Assembly (NCBI GenBank): GCA_021029095.1
Contig: JAJOHG010000002.1
Location: 1,364,001-1,428,000, forward strand
Reading direction: 5' to 3'
DNA: 64,000 nucleotides
Source of the DNA: Phellopilus nigrolimitatus
Lineage: Eukaryota > Basidiomycota > Agaricomycetes > Hymenochaetales > Hymenochaetaceae
The position numbers were made by a program, and so were the translations under genes. The stretch's first letter is position 1, and every line of letters starts with the position of its first letter. The notes under the pieces were generated by a model. That model was not told where the DNA came from, did no database searches, and was given only the letters and a program-made list of their open reading frames with translations. Positions 55,308 through 64,000 of the stretch are shown here, in pieces.

Positions 55308-56845
55308 ATGCGCGCTTTCGTGATAAACAAGTACGCACACCCTTCGCTGGTTCACCTCTCCACAGATGCGCCTGAGCCCCGTCCAGCCGGCGACGAACTT
55401 CTAGTCGAGGTTTATAGCGCTGGGCTCAACTTCTTCGATGTACGCGTTGAGCTTCGTGCCCGGTTCATGATTGAAATAGAGCTGACTAGTCATCGTCCTA
55501 GATTCTACAAGCTCAAGGGTGCTTATACTTGTGAATAAATCTCTAACTCGAAGCGCTGATCCTGCGAAGAAAATACCAGAACCAGCCTCCCTTCCCGTTC
55601 GTCCTTGGCAGCGAGTACGCTGGCAGAATTGCTGCCGATTCGCCCGTTCCCGAAGGTTGCCCTTTCAAGCCAGGCGATCGCGTATTTGGCTATGCGCAGG
55701 GTGTCTTCGCCGACCGCGTAGCAGCGAGCTGGAAGGTTATGGTCCCTCTTCCAAAATCCATGTCTTACGATCAAGGCGCCGGTACGCATTTGGCGTCAAT
55801 CCATCACGAGCTCCTTGATTGAAGTCTAGATTAGGACTACATATTACTTGGCCAACGAGCTATGAAGCACTCGTTGGCCGGGCCGAACTTAAGGCAGGTT
55901 AGTATGAATTTGATCGTATGTTCTCTAATACATATTGTCGTTGACTCATGTTTCTACCAGGTGAATGGATCCTAGTGACTGCTGCAGCCGGGGGCGTTGG
56001 TATTGCAGCAGTACAGCTTGCAAAAGGTATGTTTCCGTCAGATTACCGAGGTCGCGTACTCACGGAGTTTGTTCTCTCGACTTTTGAAGCTCTGGGTGCG
56101 AAAGTCATTGCGGCAGCTGGCTCCCCTTCAAAAATGGAAGTTGCCAAGCGCTACGGTGGAGCGGATTATGTCGTAGACTATACCGCGCCAAATTGGCAGA
56201 AGGAAGTCATGGCTATAACGAAGGGCAAAGGCGTAGATGTAGTGTACGATCCCGTCGGCCGCATACGAGGTCTGTTTTCTGCATTGATTTCCTGCTTATT
56301 CGTTCGTAAACTTTAAAGGGACTAATGGCAAATTAAGACTGCTTGAAGTGCATCGCATGGAAGGGACGGGCTGTCGTCGTCGGTTTTGCTGGTGGACAAA
56401 TAGAAAAGGTTGGCGCCAATTTGTGATGATCCTCGGCATTTGGCTCAGTGTTTTCTAGCTTCCCCTCAACCTTGTTCTGCTCAAGAACATTGCCGTCACT
56501 GGTATTCACTGGGGTGCATATGCAAGTACGTCCCTCTATTGGTTTAACATATAACGATTCTTCTGAATGATATGCAATACTCCAGAACTCGAACCGCAGC
56601 GCATCCCTGTAGTTTGGAAAGAACTACTGAAGTACGGCATTTTTTTTCTCTTTGTATGAAGTCTGTTGACTGCGAGACTCAGGCTTTTCGAGTCCGAACG
56701 TGTGAAACCAGTCGTCTACTCAGAAGTCTATCCTCTCGAAAATCTCGTAGACGGTCTGCGGGCTCTTGAGGAACGTAGGACGTGGGGAAAGGCCGTCATC
56801 CGTGTTCGGGAGGACGCCGAAAGCACAGTTCGTGCAAAGCTGTAA
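55308..56845 (+). CDS. NADPH:quinone oxidoreductase (zinc-less MDR family)
   Basis: Starts MRAFVINKYAHPSLVHLSTD; GroES-like part DELLVEVYSAGLNFFD and YQNQPPFPFVLGSEYAGRIA; Rossmann part ILVTAAAGGVGIAAVQLAK and ALGAKVIAAAGSPSK; then CIAWKGRAVVVGFAGGQI and KNIAVTGIHWGAYA. The AxxGxxG dinucleotide motif is intact and no zinc-ligand Cys cluster is seen, so it belongs to the quinone oxidoreductase group of medium-chain dehydrogenases. It reduces quinones or enoyl compounds with NADPH. Later joins (from 55700) are all in phase. The first intron (donor after FFD near 55438, acceptor near 55556) leaves a one-base phase conflict, so the sequence at that junction is uncertain. The last exon ends VRAKL at 56845. 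Confidence 0.85.
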
Positions 56846-57155
56846 CTATATCTTGATGTAGCATTATCACGTTTTTACCGCATTGGTTTCTTGTATGTAA
56901 TGGGATTGGGTCAACGTGCACCAAAATGGTTGACGAAAACTTCTGATTTTCGATGAGTGACGGATACATTGGTTCTTGTACTTATGCAAAGGGGAAGAGG
57001 ACGTGGATACGTGACTGTTTAAGGTATGTGATTTATGATGTGTTGCAAAAAATGTTAGAACAGGTGTAATTAGTCGGTTAAATAGGCGGTACAGTGGACA
57101 GGTAGGAAGAGATAAGCAGGAAGCCATAATCTGGACAAGGCTGTAGAACGTCACT

Positions 57156-59546
57156 TCATCTCGGTGCTGAGAATGTTGAGAGACGGTGCGAGGACCTTGC
57201 GTTTGCATCTTCAGTTTTATGCATAGCTTCAGCATATCTGGAGGGAAAGATTAGAGGAATGTTGATTGGACAGAAGTCAATTCCACGCACAGCAACTTGT
57301 AACGAACGAGCTCGTTTTCCATTTCCTCGCTCTTTATTCGTTGCATCACAAGTTCTTTCTGTAGATAAGCATGGAGCGTCAAAAACAAAGAACAGATGGG
57401 TATCGAAAAAACCTAACGCACCACCATGTCGCATTGCTCCGTATTCAGTTGAGCCAGCGAGGTCTCTAGATTTTTCCTGGAGAAGGTAGGCGTCAAATGA
57501 CATGAAGATATTTCTTATGTTTGACGTAATGAGAAGTTGCTCACACTTGCGCTGTCAGATGGCGATTCGTGTTTCTAAGGTTGTCCATCTCCACCATATG
57601 TGCCTCACGCGTACGAACCAACTCCTCGTATTCGTGGGCGTATACGTCAAGCATAAATGGCGTAATTTTCAGCGACAGCGCATCTTGGACGAACTTGTTT
57701 ACACGATACGACTCGTTCGGGTTGTTCAACGAGCGATTGTAGTTGCTACCACCGTTTGCTGCCTTCTTGGAATCGTCTTCGTACTAGCAGGATTACGATC
57801 AGCAACAAATCTAACTAATGTAAGAAAGCACCGACTATATATTGTTCAAATAAACGATTTTTCAGAAATGCGAGGATGTCGTCGAACTTGAGTTTCAGGA
57901 GCGCCTCCTCATTTTTCTGAAGCAGAATGACACTGAATCCAAAAATCGACTCGATGCCAGAAGCCAAAACATTATCATATATTCGGAATACGATGTCGAG
58001 GGGGAAACTAGCAGCACCAGCTTGTGAGCAATTGATGCCATACGTTTCAAGGACGAACACCTCACCGATAGCTAAACACAGTGAGAAACCACTGAGAGCA
58101 AAACATACTCGATTTAACGCCTTGCCGAAGGAAATGCACGTGCAAAACTGGGAGGAGCTCTTCTACTAGGCGATCAAACTAAGATGAACAAATCCAAAAT
58201 AAATCACAGTGAATATCGTTCGCAACAGAACCTCTCACTTGATACATGCGCAATTGGAGACCGGGCATCTCCGGTAAGAAATGTCCTCGTAGGCCATACG
58301 AGTACATTAAACGGACCAGAAGACAGAACGCTTCTTCATCTGGCATCTGCCTTTTTTCGTCAGCCTAGCGTTGGTAGCGAAGCGGGTCCAGAGCTCACGA
58401 ACATTGAGTAACAGAATAGCAACAACAAATGGGAGGCCCTGGCAGTAGCCGACTTCTGGGTCATACAAAGAATATGCTTTTAAGACATTGAACAGATTTT
58501 CTTGACCAATGCCTTGGCCATCAGTGAAATAATCGTGATGTGGGAATGTCCTTCAAAACCAAATTAGTCTGAGCTTCAGATCGCTGCCGAATATCCTGAC
58601 CTTCCTAAATCACGCAGAATAGCCTTCTCGTGCGGACTCGTCCCCTTCAAATGGCGGCTATAAGTAGCCTCCAGATCTGTATCTTTTGATGCGGACCTGG
58701 TTCGAGTTGCTCAAAATACATCACGCAATGACAGCGAAGATGGAAGCAAACATTAATTGCCACATCATCCCTCGTAGTGACTTCGGGATCCCTCGCTCGA
58801 TGGCCTTCGCGAGCTTCTCTGGGTTGTCAGAAGCAAACTGCCGGTAATCTGATTCCAATGAGATGTACTGGTATATACGCGTCTTAAGACGCTCTTACCG
58901 CCCATGACTTTGCCCCAAAATTCTGAGAAACGATGATATCAATCGAATTGACGTCCCTAACCTAGGTTTACGCACCCCAATCTATGGTTTTCTCCGTTTC
59001 GGTCTCCGGATGGCATGACTGGTGTCCGTTTTGTATTCTTGAGAACTCCTCTTGCAGGCGCTGCTGACCATCCAGGCTAATTCTTTTGGAGAGATTTGTT
59101 TCTTCTTGCGACTTCTGCAGGTCGAGCCGCTGCAACAAGAAAGGCAAGTTACCAACGGATCCCCGCGAGGAGCTCCCGACTGTATAACTCGACGCGGATT
59201 TCTTATGCGACTTCCTCGGGCTCGAAGCCGCCGACCCTGGTCTCTCGAAAGAGACCGTGCTCCGCCGCTCTGCTATAGAAGACGCGGAGAACGACGCGCG
59301 CGAATCCTGGCCGCTGCTGAGTGTCCCTCCGCTTAACGGCACATTCGAAAAGCGCGAGTCGTCGTCGACGACCTCGATTTCCACGCCCGAGTCTGTCATA
59401 GACTCCCGTTTCTCCGATTGCGATATGTCGTCCCCCTTCGCCTTGGGCGACAGAAGCTCGTCGAGGGAGGGTGGCGTGGACTCGGACATGTCGAGGTCGA
59501 CCACGCCAGAGGTCGATTCAGATCGTTGACGGTTAGTGGAGTACAT
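57156..59546 (-). CDS. TBC-domain Rab GTPase-activating protein (Gyp5/EVI5-type), about 570 aa
   Basis: Starts [20 protein letters not shown] at 59546, stop at 57156. A Ser-rich acidic N-terminus of about 180 residues precedes the TBC domain: [40 protein letters not shown], then [16 protein letters not shown] with the catalytic Arg (IxxDxxR) and [16 protein letters not shown] with the Gln finger (YxQ). A following SQWFLTMFSYRFPL block and FDDILAFL complete the fold. The C-terminus is a coiled coil ([39 protein letters not shown]) ending STFSAPR. Such TBC plus coiled-coil proteins (Gyp5, EVI5, RN-tre group) act on Ypt1/Rab1 or Rab11 in ER-Golgi and exocytic traffic. All joins checked were in phase. 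Confidence 0.88.
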
Positions 59547-59856
59547 CGGCTTATCTCAAATTTTGCATCGGGGAAATACGCGAAAGCGAGATGGTAGTCA
59601 AGAGCGAGTGCTCAACATGTGCGCCTTCAGTGGCGGCTGCCGTCAGAGCTCGAGAATGCATAAGTAAGCAGCATATGCATCACTGCGCGTCGCGGTGCGT
59701 GTTCTAGGCGTGGGAACTCAGATTTCTACTTAGTAAAACTGAGGAGAGCACCGCTATCAAATTCATTGAGTGCTATGTGCATGCAACGTTCCTCCGAATA
59801 TAAACAAAAGACAGTACATCCAACGGTCTGTAACGAGTCTCGAAAGAAGCGCACGC

Positions 59857-62800
59857 TCACGCGTCGTCCTCTTCGACATCTCCTAACTCGAACATGCCAA
59901 GACGGTCCGTCTTCGCGCCCGCCACGGCATCTTTTAGCTTTTTCACGACGCCCGGGTATGCGCTGAGGTATTTACAGCCCTTGCGGTCAATCGACGCGAG
60001 GCCCTCGCGCACGAGGTCCGCATTGACACACGCCTGTGGGTCCTGTGCCGTCTGCGGGTCGGCCGGGTCGATGAGCCGCAGGTGCAGGAGCGGGCCCTCT
60101 CGGAAGTCCACGTTCGCGACGAGCTTGCGGCCCTCGCACAGGCTCCGGAAGCGCTCGATCGCTTCCTGGTAGTACTCGCTGCTAGGGTCGACGAGCTTTA
60201 CGAAGCTTTAAATAGTTGGGCGGCTCAGAAACACGACGCAACTGATTACGGAGTTTAGACCTACCTGAGGCGGGCGTCCTGAGCCTGGCCAGGTAGCGAG
60301 CGGAACTGGGGGTCGAGAGGACGGATATCTTTGAAAGCCACCGTGTCCTGATTCCCGTAGTCGATGAACGTCACCTCCGCCTCCTTCTTCAGCGGTGACG
60401 AACGGCGGACTCTTGCGCGGTACCATGAGCCGTCAGAGAACTTAGCGGAGACTAGATCGCCGCCCTTCGGGAAGAAGTTCGAGGGAGCAGCGGCTGCGCG
60501 ATGGTGTAACGAGAAGTCGTGCATCAGTTTTTCTAATGTTGCGATACCTGTTTATTTTTTGTAATTTTCGTCAACAATAATAAGTGGGAGCTGATTCAAA
60601 TGCATAGCGTACCTTCTGTGTTGAGTATTTGAACAGAGAAAGTCAATCCGTTGTGCGTGCGGACATCGCTGATGATAATGTCGAGGTACTCCGTTTTTAA
60701 TGGCTGGATGTCCTGAGATTTCTTTTCCTCTTCCTCTGCAGCAGCTTCCGCATCCGCATCGTAGTCGCTCCAGATCTACAGTAAAGGAAGGAAAACAAAA
60801 TTTTAAGACCCGCTTAATCCGGACGAAGTGACCGAAACGTACGCTGCGTTTATTTTCTTTTGCTTCAGACTAAAAACCGAATAAATGAGCCAGCTGTCTT
60901 GAGAAATGTCATTCAGATCCCCACCTCGGCATCATACAGGTGCTTAGCCCACGGCAAGCTGTCCGCCGAGAACCCGTGTACGGTAGCAAGGCCCTCCCGC
61001 ACAAGTAAGACTGCGGCGTTCTCGGTCTTGTTCAGGTAAAGTGCGCCGATGAAGCCGCCGCTCTTGTCGACAGCGTCGATCTCGATCTCGACGTCGCGCT
61101 GCATGTAGCGGCGGGTGGCAAACTCGGCCGCCTCGGCGCCGTAAGGCTCGCTCTTCTCGCTTGCGTTGCGTGCTGTTCGGGGAGCGCGGATGCCTAAGGG
61201 GTAGAAAGTTGTTCAGACTACAGCACACACAGAAAGCCAAATTGAATAGAAGAACACTGACCGCCAAGAACGAGCGTGATGGTTTGGTTGTCCTTCGGTA
61301 ACAGGATTCTGAGAACTAATTAGCTAGTCAACCTTATCTCTAGCGTGCTCTAAACGAACTTGAAGCGGGAGCCGGCAGCAACGTAGTCGACTACGGCCGG
61401 AATCCGCCCTATCCGCTTGAAGCCAGAAAGATACGAGTTCGCTCTCACAGCCGACTAGAAGGTGAAATTATTGTTAAGTTCCGAAACGGAAAGGCTGAAA
61501 GAAGAATTCGCAGACCTCCGATACGTTCATGGGTTGCTTTGGGGCCGGGTGCTCCTTTCCAGAGTGAATTCCTCGCCCTTCTGCGGCAGCACTATAATGA
61601 CACACGTTAAATGACAAGGCGAAAGACGACAGACATCGGGGCGTACGCTTGTTCCGCAGCCATGAGCTTGTCGTAATCTGACGAGCGGTCCTCGTCGTCG
61701 CGCTTATGGCGAAGCGTCGTTGCGTAGCCCTTTTCAATAAGCTGCTCGGCGACATTTCTACAGTAGATAGCAGAGAATCAAACCAAGAGCTTCAGCATTT
61801 TGTTTTGTTATATTTTAGAAAAGATAAGCTTACGCGTTAGCGCCCCCGTAGCGAACGGTAGCGCACTCGCGTTCGTCAAAGTCGCCTTCTTTTGGTCGGA
61901 TGAAATCCACATGTACTTTTACGGTTTTTCCGATGAGTTTTTTGCGCAGGAACTTAAAAAAAGAGATTTCGAATCAGCAGCCGAACTCCCGGGCTAATTC
62001 AATGGCGCAAACCTCTCGAGCCTCTGTCGCATAGTACGCCTGCTTCGGGTCCGCGGCTCTACAATTCAGAGCCATTCAGCCACCAAGAAACACGCCTTAC
62101 ATCGCTGCACGAGAACGCACTTTGGCGCGCGCGTCGAGCTCAGCTGCACCCGGCGCTCCCGCCCGCCGTCCTTCGGGACGACGGAGACCTGGTCCCCGCT
62201 CCACACGCGCACGACGAGCGCGTCGAAGTTGCGCGCGGAGCCGTCTGCCGCCGCGGCCGTGGCGCCGTTCGCCCTCGCCCCGGGCGCGCCCGCCGCGCCG
62301 GGCAGCGCGGCGTACAGGCAGAGGCGCTTTTCTTTTGCGGCGCGCTCGGCGGCGCGCAGGCGCTCCATGCCCCCGCCTGCGGCGAGCATGCCGGCGTGCC
62401 AGTCGACGACGCGCGCGAGGCCGGTGGCGACGAGGTGTTCGGCGACGTTCCCGGCGGGATGGAGGACTAGTGATAATATTAGGAAGTGTCTTCTGAAGTT
62501 CTAGAGGCTTGTCAGCATACCGCTTCCGATGAAGATACTAGCTGGCGCCGGCGCGGAGCCATTCGCGGTTGATTGGAAGGGCGTAGCAGTAGGGGCTGGC
62601 AGAGAGAGGAGCTGAACGCGGACAGCTCTTTGTAATAGCCGCGATTCAGTGAAGAATTTTGCCTTGAGTATTTCTTAGACGAAGGGGTTTCACACCATTC
62701 AAGGACAATCGGAACGCACCTCGTCGCCCCACTGCTCTGAAGCCTCGCCTTGCTTTCCAGACGAGCGCGGGGAGCGGACACCAGCAAGCGAAATATTTAC

Positions 62801-63840
62801 AAACTGATGCTCGCCATCCGGCATGAGAAGACGTGCGCGTACAGTCGACCCATCGCGGACCGATTCGACAATTGCTGAAACCCGATTTTTTTTTTTAGTT
62901 TTTTGTAAGGTCGCAAATTTCAAACGAGCAGATTTCACGAAACACGTACCATCCAACGACTTGCCTTTCCATTCCTGCAAGAACGCCGTCGAGTCAAGCG
63001 GCATATTATAATGCACCTCCCTCGCCTACCCAAATGCAAGTCACGTGATCTACTTCAGAAACAAGAAAATCCCGACGAAAAAGTACAAATGCGTTTGCAC
63101 ACCTTCGGGCCCTGCGGATTCCACATGCCGCGCCCGCCCGTGTGCGCGTCGTTCTCGAGGTCGCGCCGGCGGGCGTCCTCCTCCGTCGGCTCGCGCTTGA
63201 GCTCCTTCGCGCGCGCCCAGCCGGCGCGCAGGAGCTCCGTCGCGAGGTCGGTCGGGGGCGCGCCGGCGGCGGTGGAGGCGAGCTCGGCGTTCCCGAGGTC
63301 GCGCGGCACGTCGTCCGTGCCGGGCGGCAGCGCGTGGATCGAGGCGAAGGCGACCTCCTTGCCGACGCAGAGCGAGCGCAGGAACTCGCGCGCCTCGAAG
63401 GCCCAGGGCTGTGTGCGGTGTGTTTAGAGAGAGGGGACGGGGGCGGGTGGGGGGATGGGGGGACGGGAACGCACCTCGTCTTCGCGCGAGGCGGTGCCGA
63501 GGCGCGGCGCGGTGATGTCGGCGAGGTGCAGGACGCTGCGCGGTGCGCGGTGCTCATCAGATGTGTACCGTATTATGAGTGGGGAAGCACGCACCGTTCC
63601 TTGGGCGGCTGGCCCTGCGGGCCCGGGCGGCCGCGCAGGACGAGGGAGTCGCCGGAGATGACGGCTGCAAAGAGGGTGAGCGGGCAGGCTGCGCAAGGCG
63701 ATCAAGACGCGGGGGGAATTTACACTTCACGATCTGCAGGAACGGAGAAACGTGTCGTCAGTTCTCCTTCTCGGTGAGGAATGGAATGGAAGGAGGGGAA
63801 GAGGGGGTAAAAAAAAGCCACGGACTGCTTTCATCGCCAT
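59857..63840 (-). CDS. SND1: Tudor-SN / SND1 (staphylococcal nuclease-like x4 plus Tudor)
   Basis: The start is ATG 63840 (MAMKA), followed by a 10-nt microexon (63724-63733) and an exon beginning with the rest of [12 protein letters not shown]. Nuclease-like repeats follow: [13 protein letters not shown] and [20 protein letters not shown]; then [20 protein letters not shown]; then the segment around [20 protein letters not shown]; then [20 protein letters not shown] and [20 protein letters not shown]. The Tudor domain carries [18 protein letters not shown] and [20 protein letters not shown], after which a partial fifth nuclease fold closes the protein ([17 protein letters not shown]). Tudor-SN acts in RNA decay, stress granules and splicing-linked complexes. 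Domain order matches the family; the Tudor aromatic cage residues (W, Y, F, Y) are in place. Exons at 62120-62460 and 63120-63480 are extremely GC-rich. Confidence 0.93.
63724..63733 (-). other. SND1: 10-nt microexon of the SND1 gene
   Basis: Reading ATCGTGAAGT on the minus strand between an acceptor (CTGCAG) and a donor (GTAAAT). Including it joins MAMKA to IVKS and SGDSLVLRG, the conserved Tudor-SN start; leaving it out breaks the frame. Confidence 0.75.
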
Positions 63841-64000
63841 TGTTGCAGATGGGGACCGGGGGGACGTGTGTGGATTGGGACGGAGAAGGGACGTGGTGTG
63901 TCGAGGAAGGGGGAGAGCAGAATGCGGACGAGCGTGCAGGCGCCTCCGTGCAGGCGGGTCGTGTGCGATGTATGCCAGCGAGGATCGATCGATCGGGAAA

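Noticed and set aside
61474..62504. Arg/Ala/Pro-rich frames on the plus strand and alternative minus frames in the SND1 region
   Set aside because: They are shadows of GC-rich SND1 exons; only the minus-strand frames with nuclease-like motifs join by splice sites.

Overview
The window is nuclear DNA of a basidiomycete fungus, most likely an Agaricomycete. The genes are dense (about 30 in 64 kb, on both strands) and nearly all are cut by short introns of about 48-75 nt, with GT(A/G)NGT-like donors and CTNA(C/T) branch sites. The predicted proteins look basidiomycete: a MED25 subunit with VWA and ACID-like regions, an RPEL-repeat protein, a P5B ATPase, a GT49-like enzyme and aromatic-ring catabolic enzymes. 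I saw no rRNA, tRNA, CRISPR array or intact transposon. Exons were worked out by hand, by joining reading frames across splice signals.

Layout. 0-11.3 kb: an Smr-domain protein (5' cut by the window edge), a mitochondrial J-protein, an NFKBIL1-like protein, an unusual double-ubiquitin fusion, a coiled-coil protein with a glycine at every fourth residue, an amidohydrolase and MED25. 11.5-11.8 kb: a nearly perfect 126-nt inverted repeat with a 17-nt loop. 12.6-20.3 kb: an intradiol (hydroxyquinol-type) dioxygenase, two membrane or tail-motif proteins of unknown function, a FAM210-like mitochondrial protein, an RPEL protein and a small unknown protein. 21.2-22.9 kb: a decayed eIF2-gamma pseudogene inside a gene-poor stretch that runs to 24.2 kb. 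24.2-31 kb: a large disordered protein, an MBL-fold hydrolase and a Ser/Thr-rich surface sensor. 31.2-40.7 kb: a P5B (Ypk9/ATP13A2-like) ATPase, the SNARE Bos1, a FAM72 protein and the rRNA-processing factor Rrp17/Nop25. 41-50 kb: UPF2 and an ATRIP/Rad26-like checkpoint protein. 50-57 kb: a GT49-like glycosyltransferase, a cytochrome P450, maleylacetate reductase and a quinone oxidoreductase. 57-64 kb: a Gyp5/EVI5-type TBC RabGAP and Tudor-SN (SND1).

How genes relate. Maleylacetate reductase and the quinone oxidoreductase share a 243-bp divergent promoter and lie beside a P450. Together with the intradiol dioxygenase 40 kb away they could form a route from quinone/hydroquinone-type aromatics through hydroxyquinol to 3-oxoadipate. 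Other divergent pairs with short shared promoters are GT49/P450, FAM72/Rrp17 and the Cys-rich membrane protein/FAM210.

Caveat. Several genes in the left half, and maleylacetate reductase, need single-base frame corrections to encode recognisable proteins. The large genes from 31 to 53 kb and from 57 to 64 kb read cleanly at the junctions I checked. This fits residual assembly indels or recent decay; the sequence alone cannot decide.
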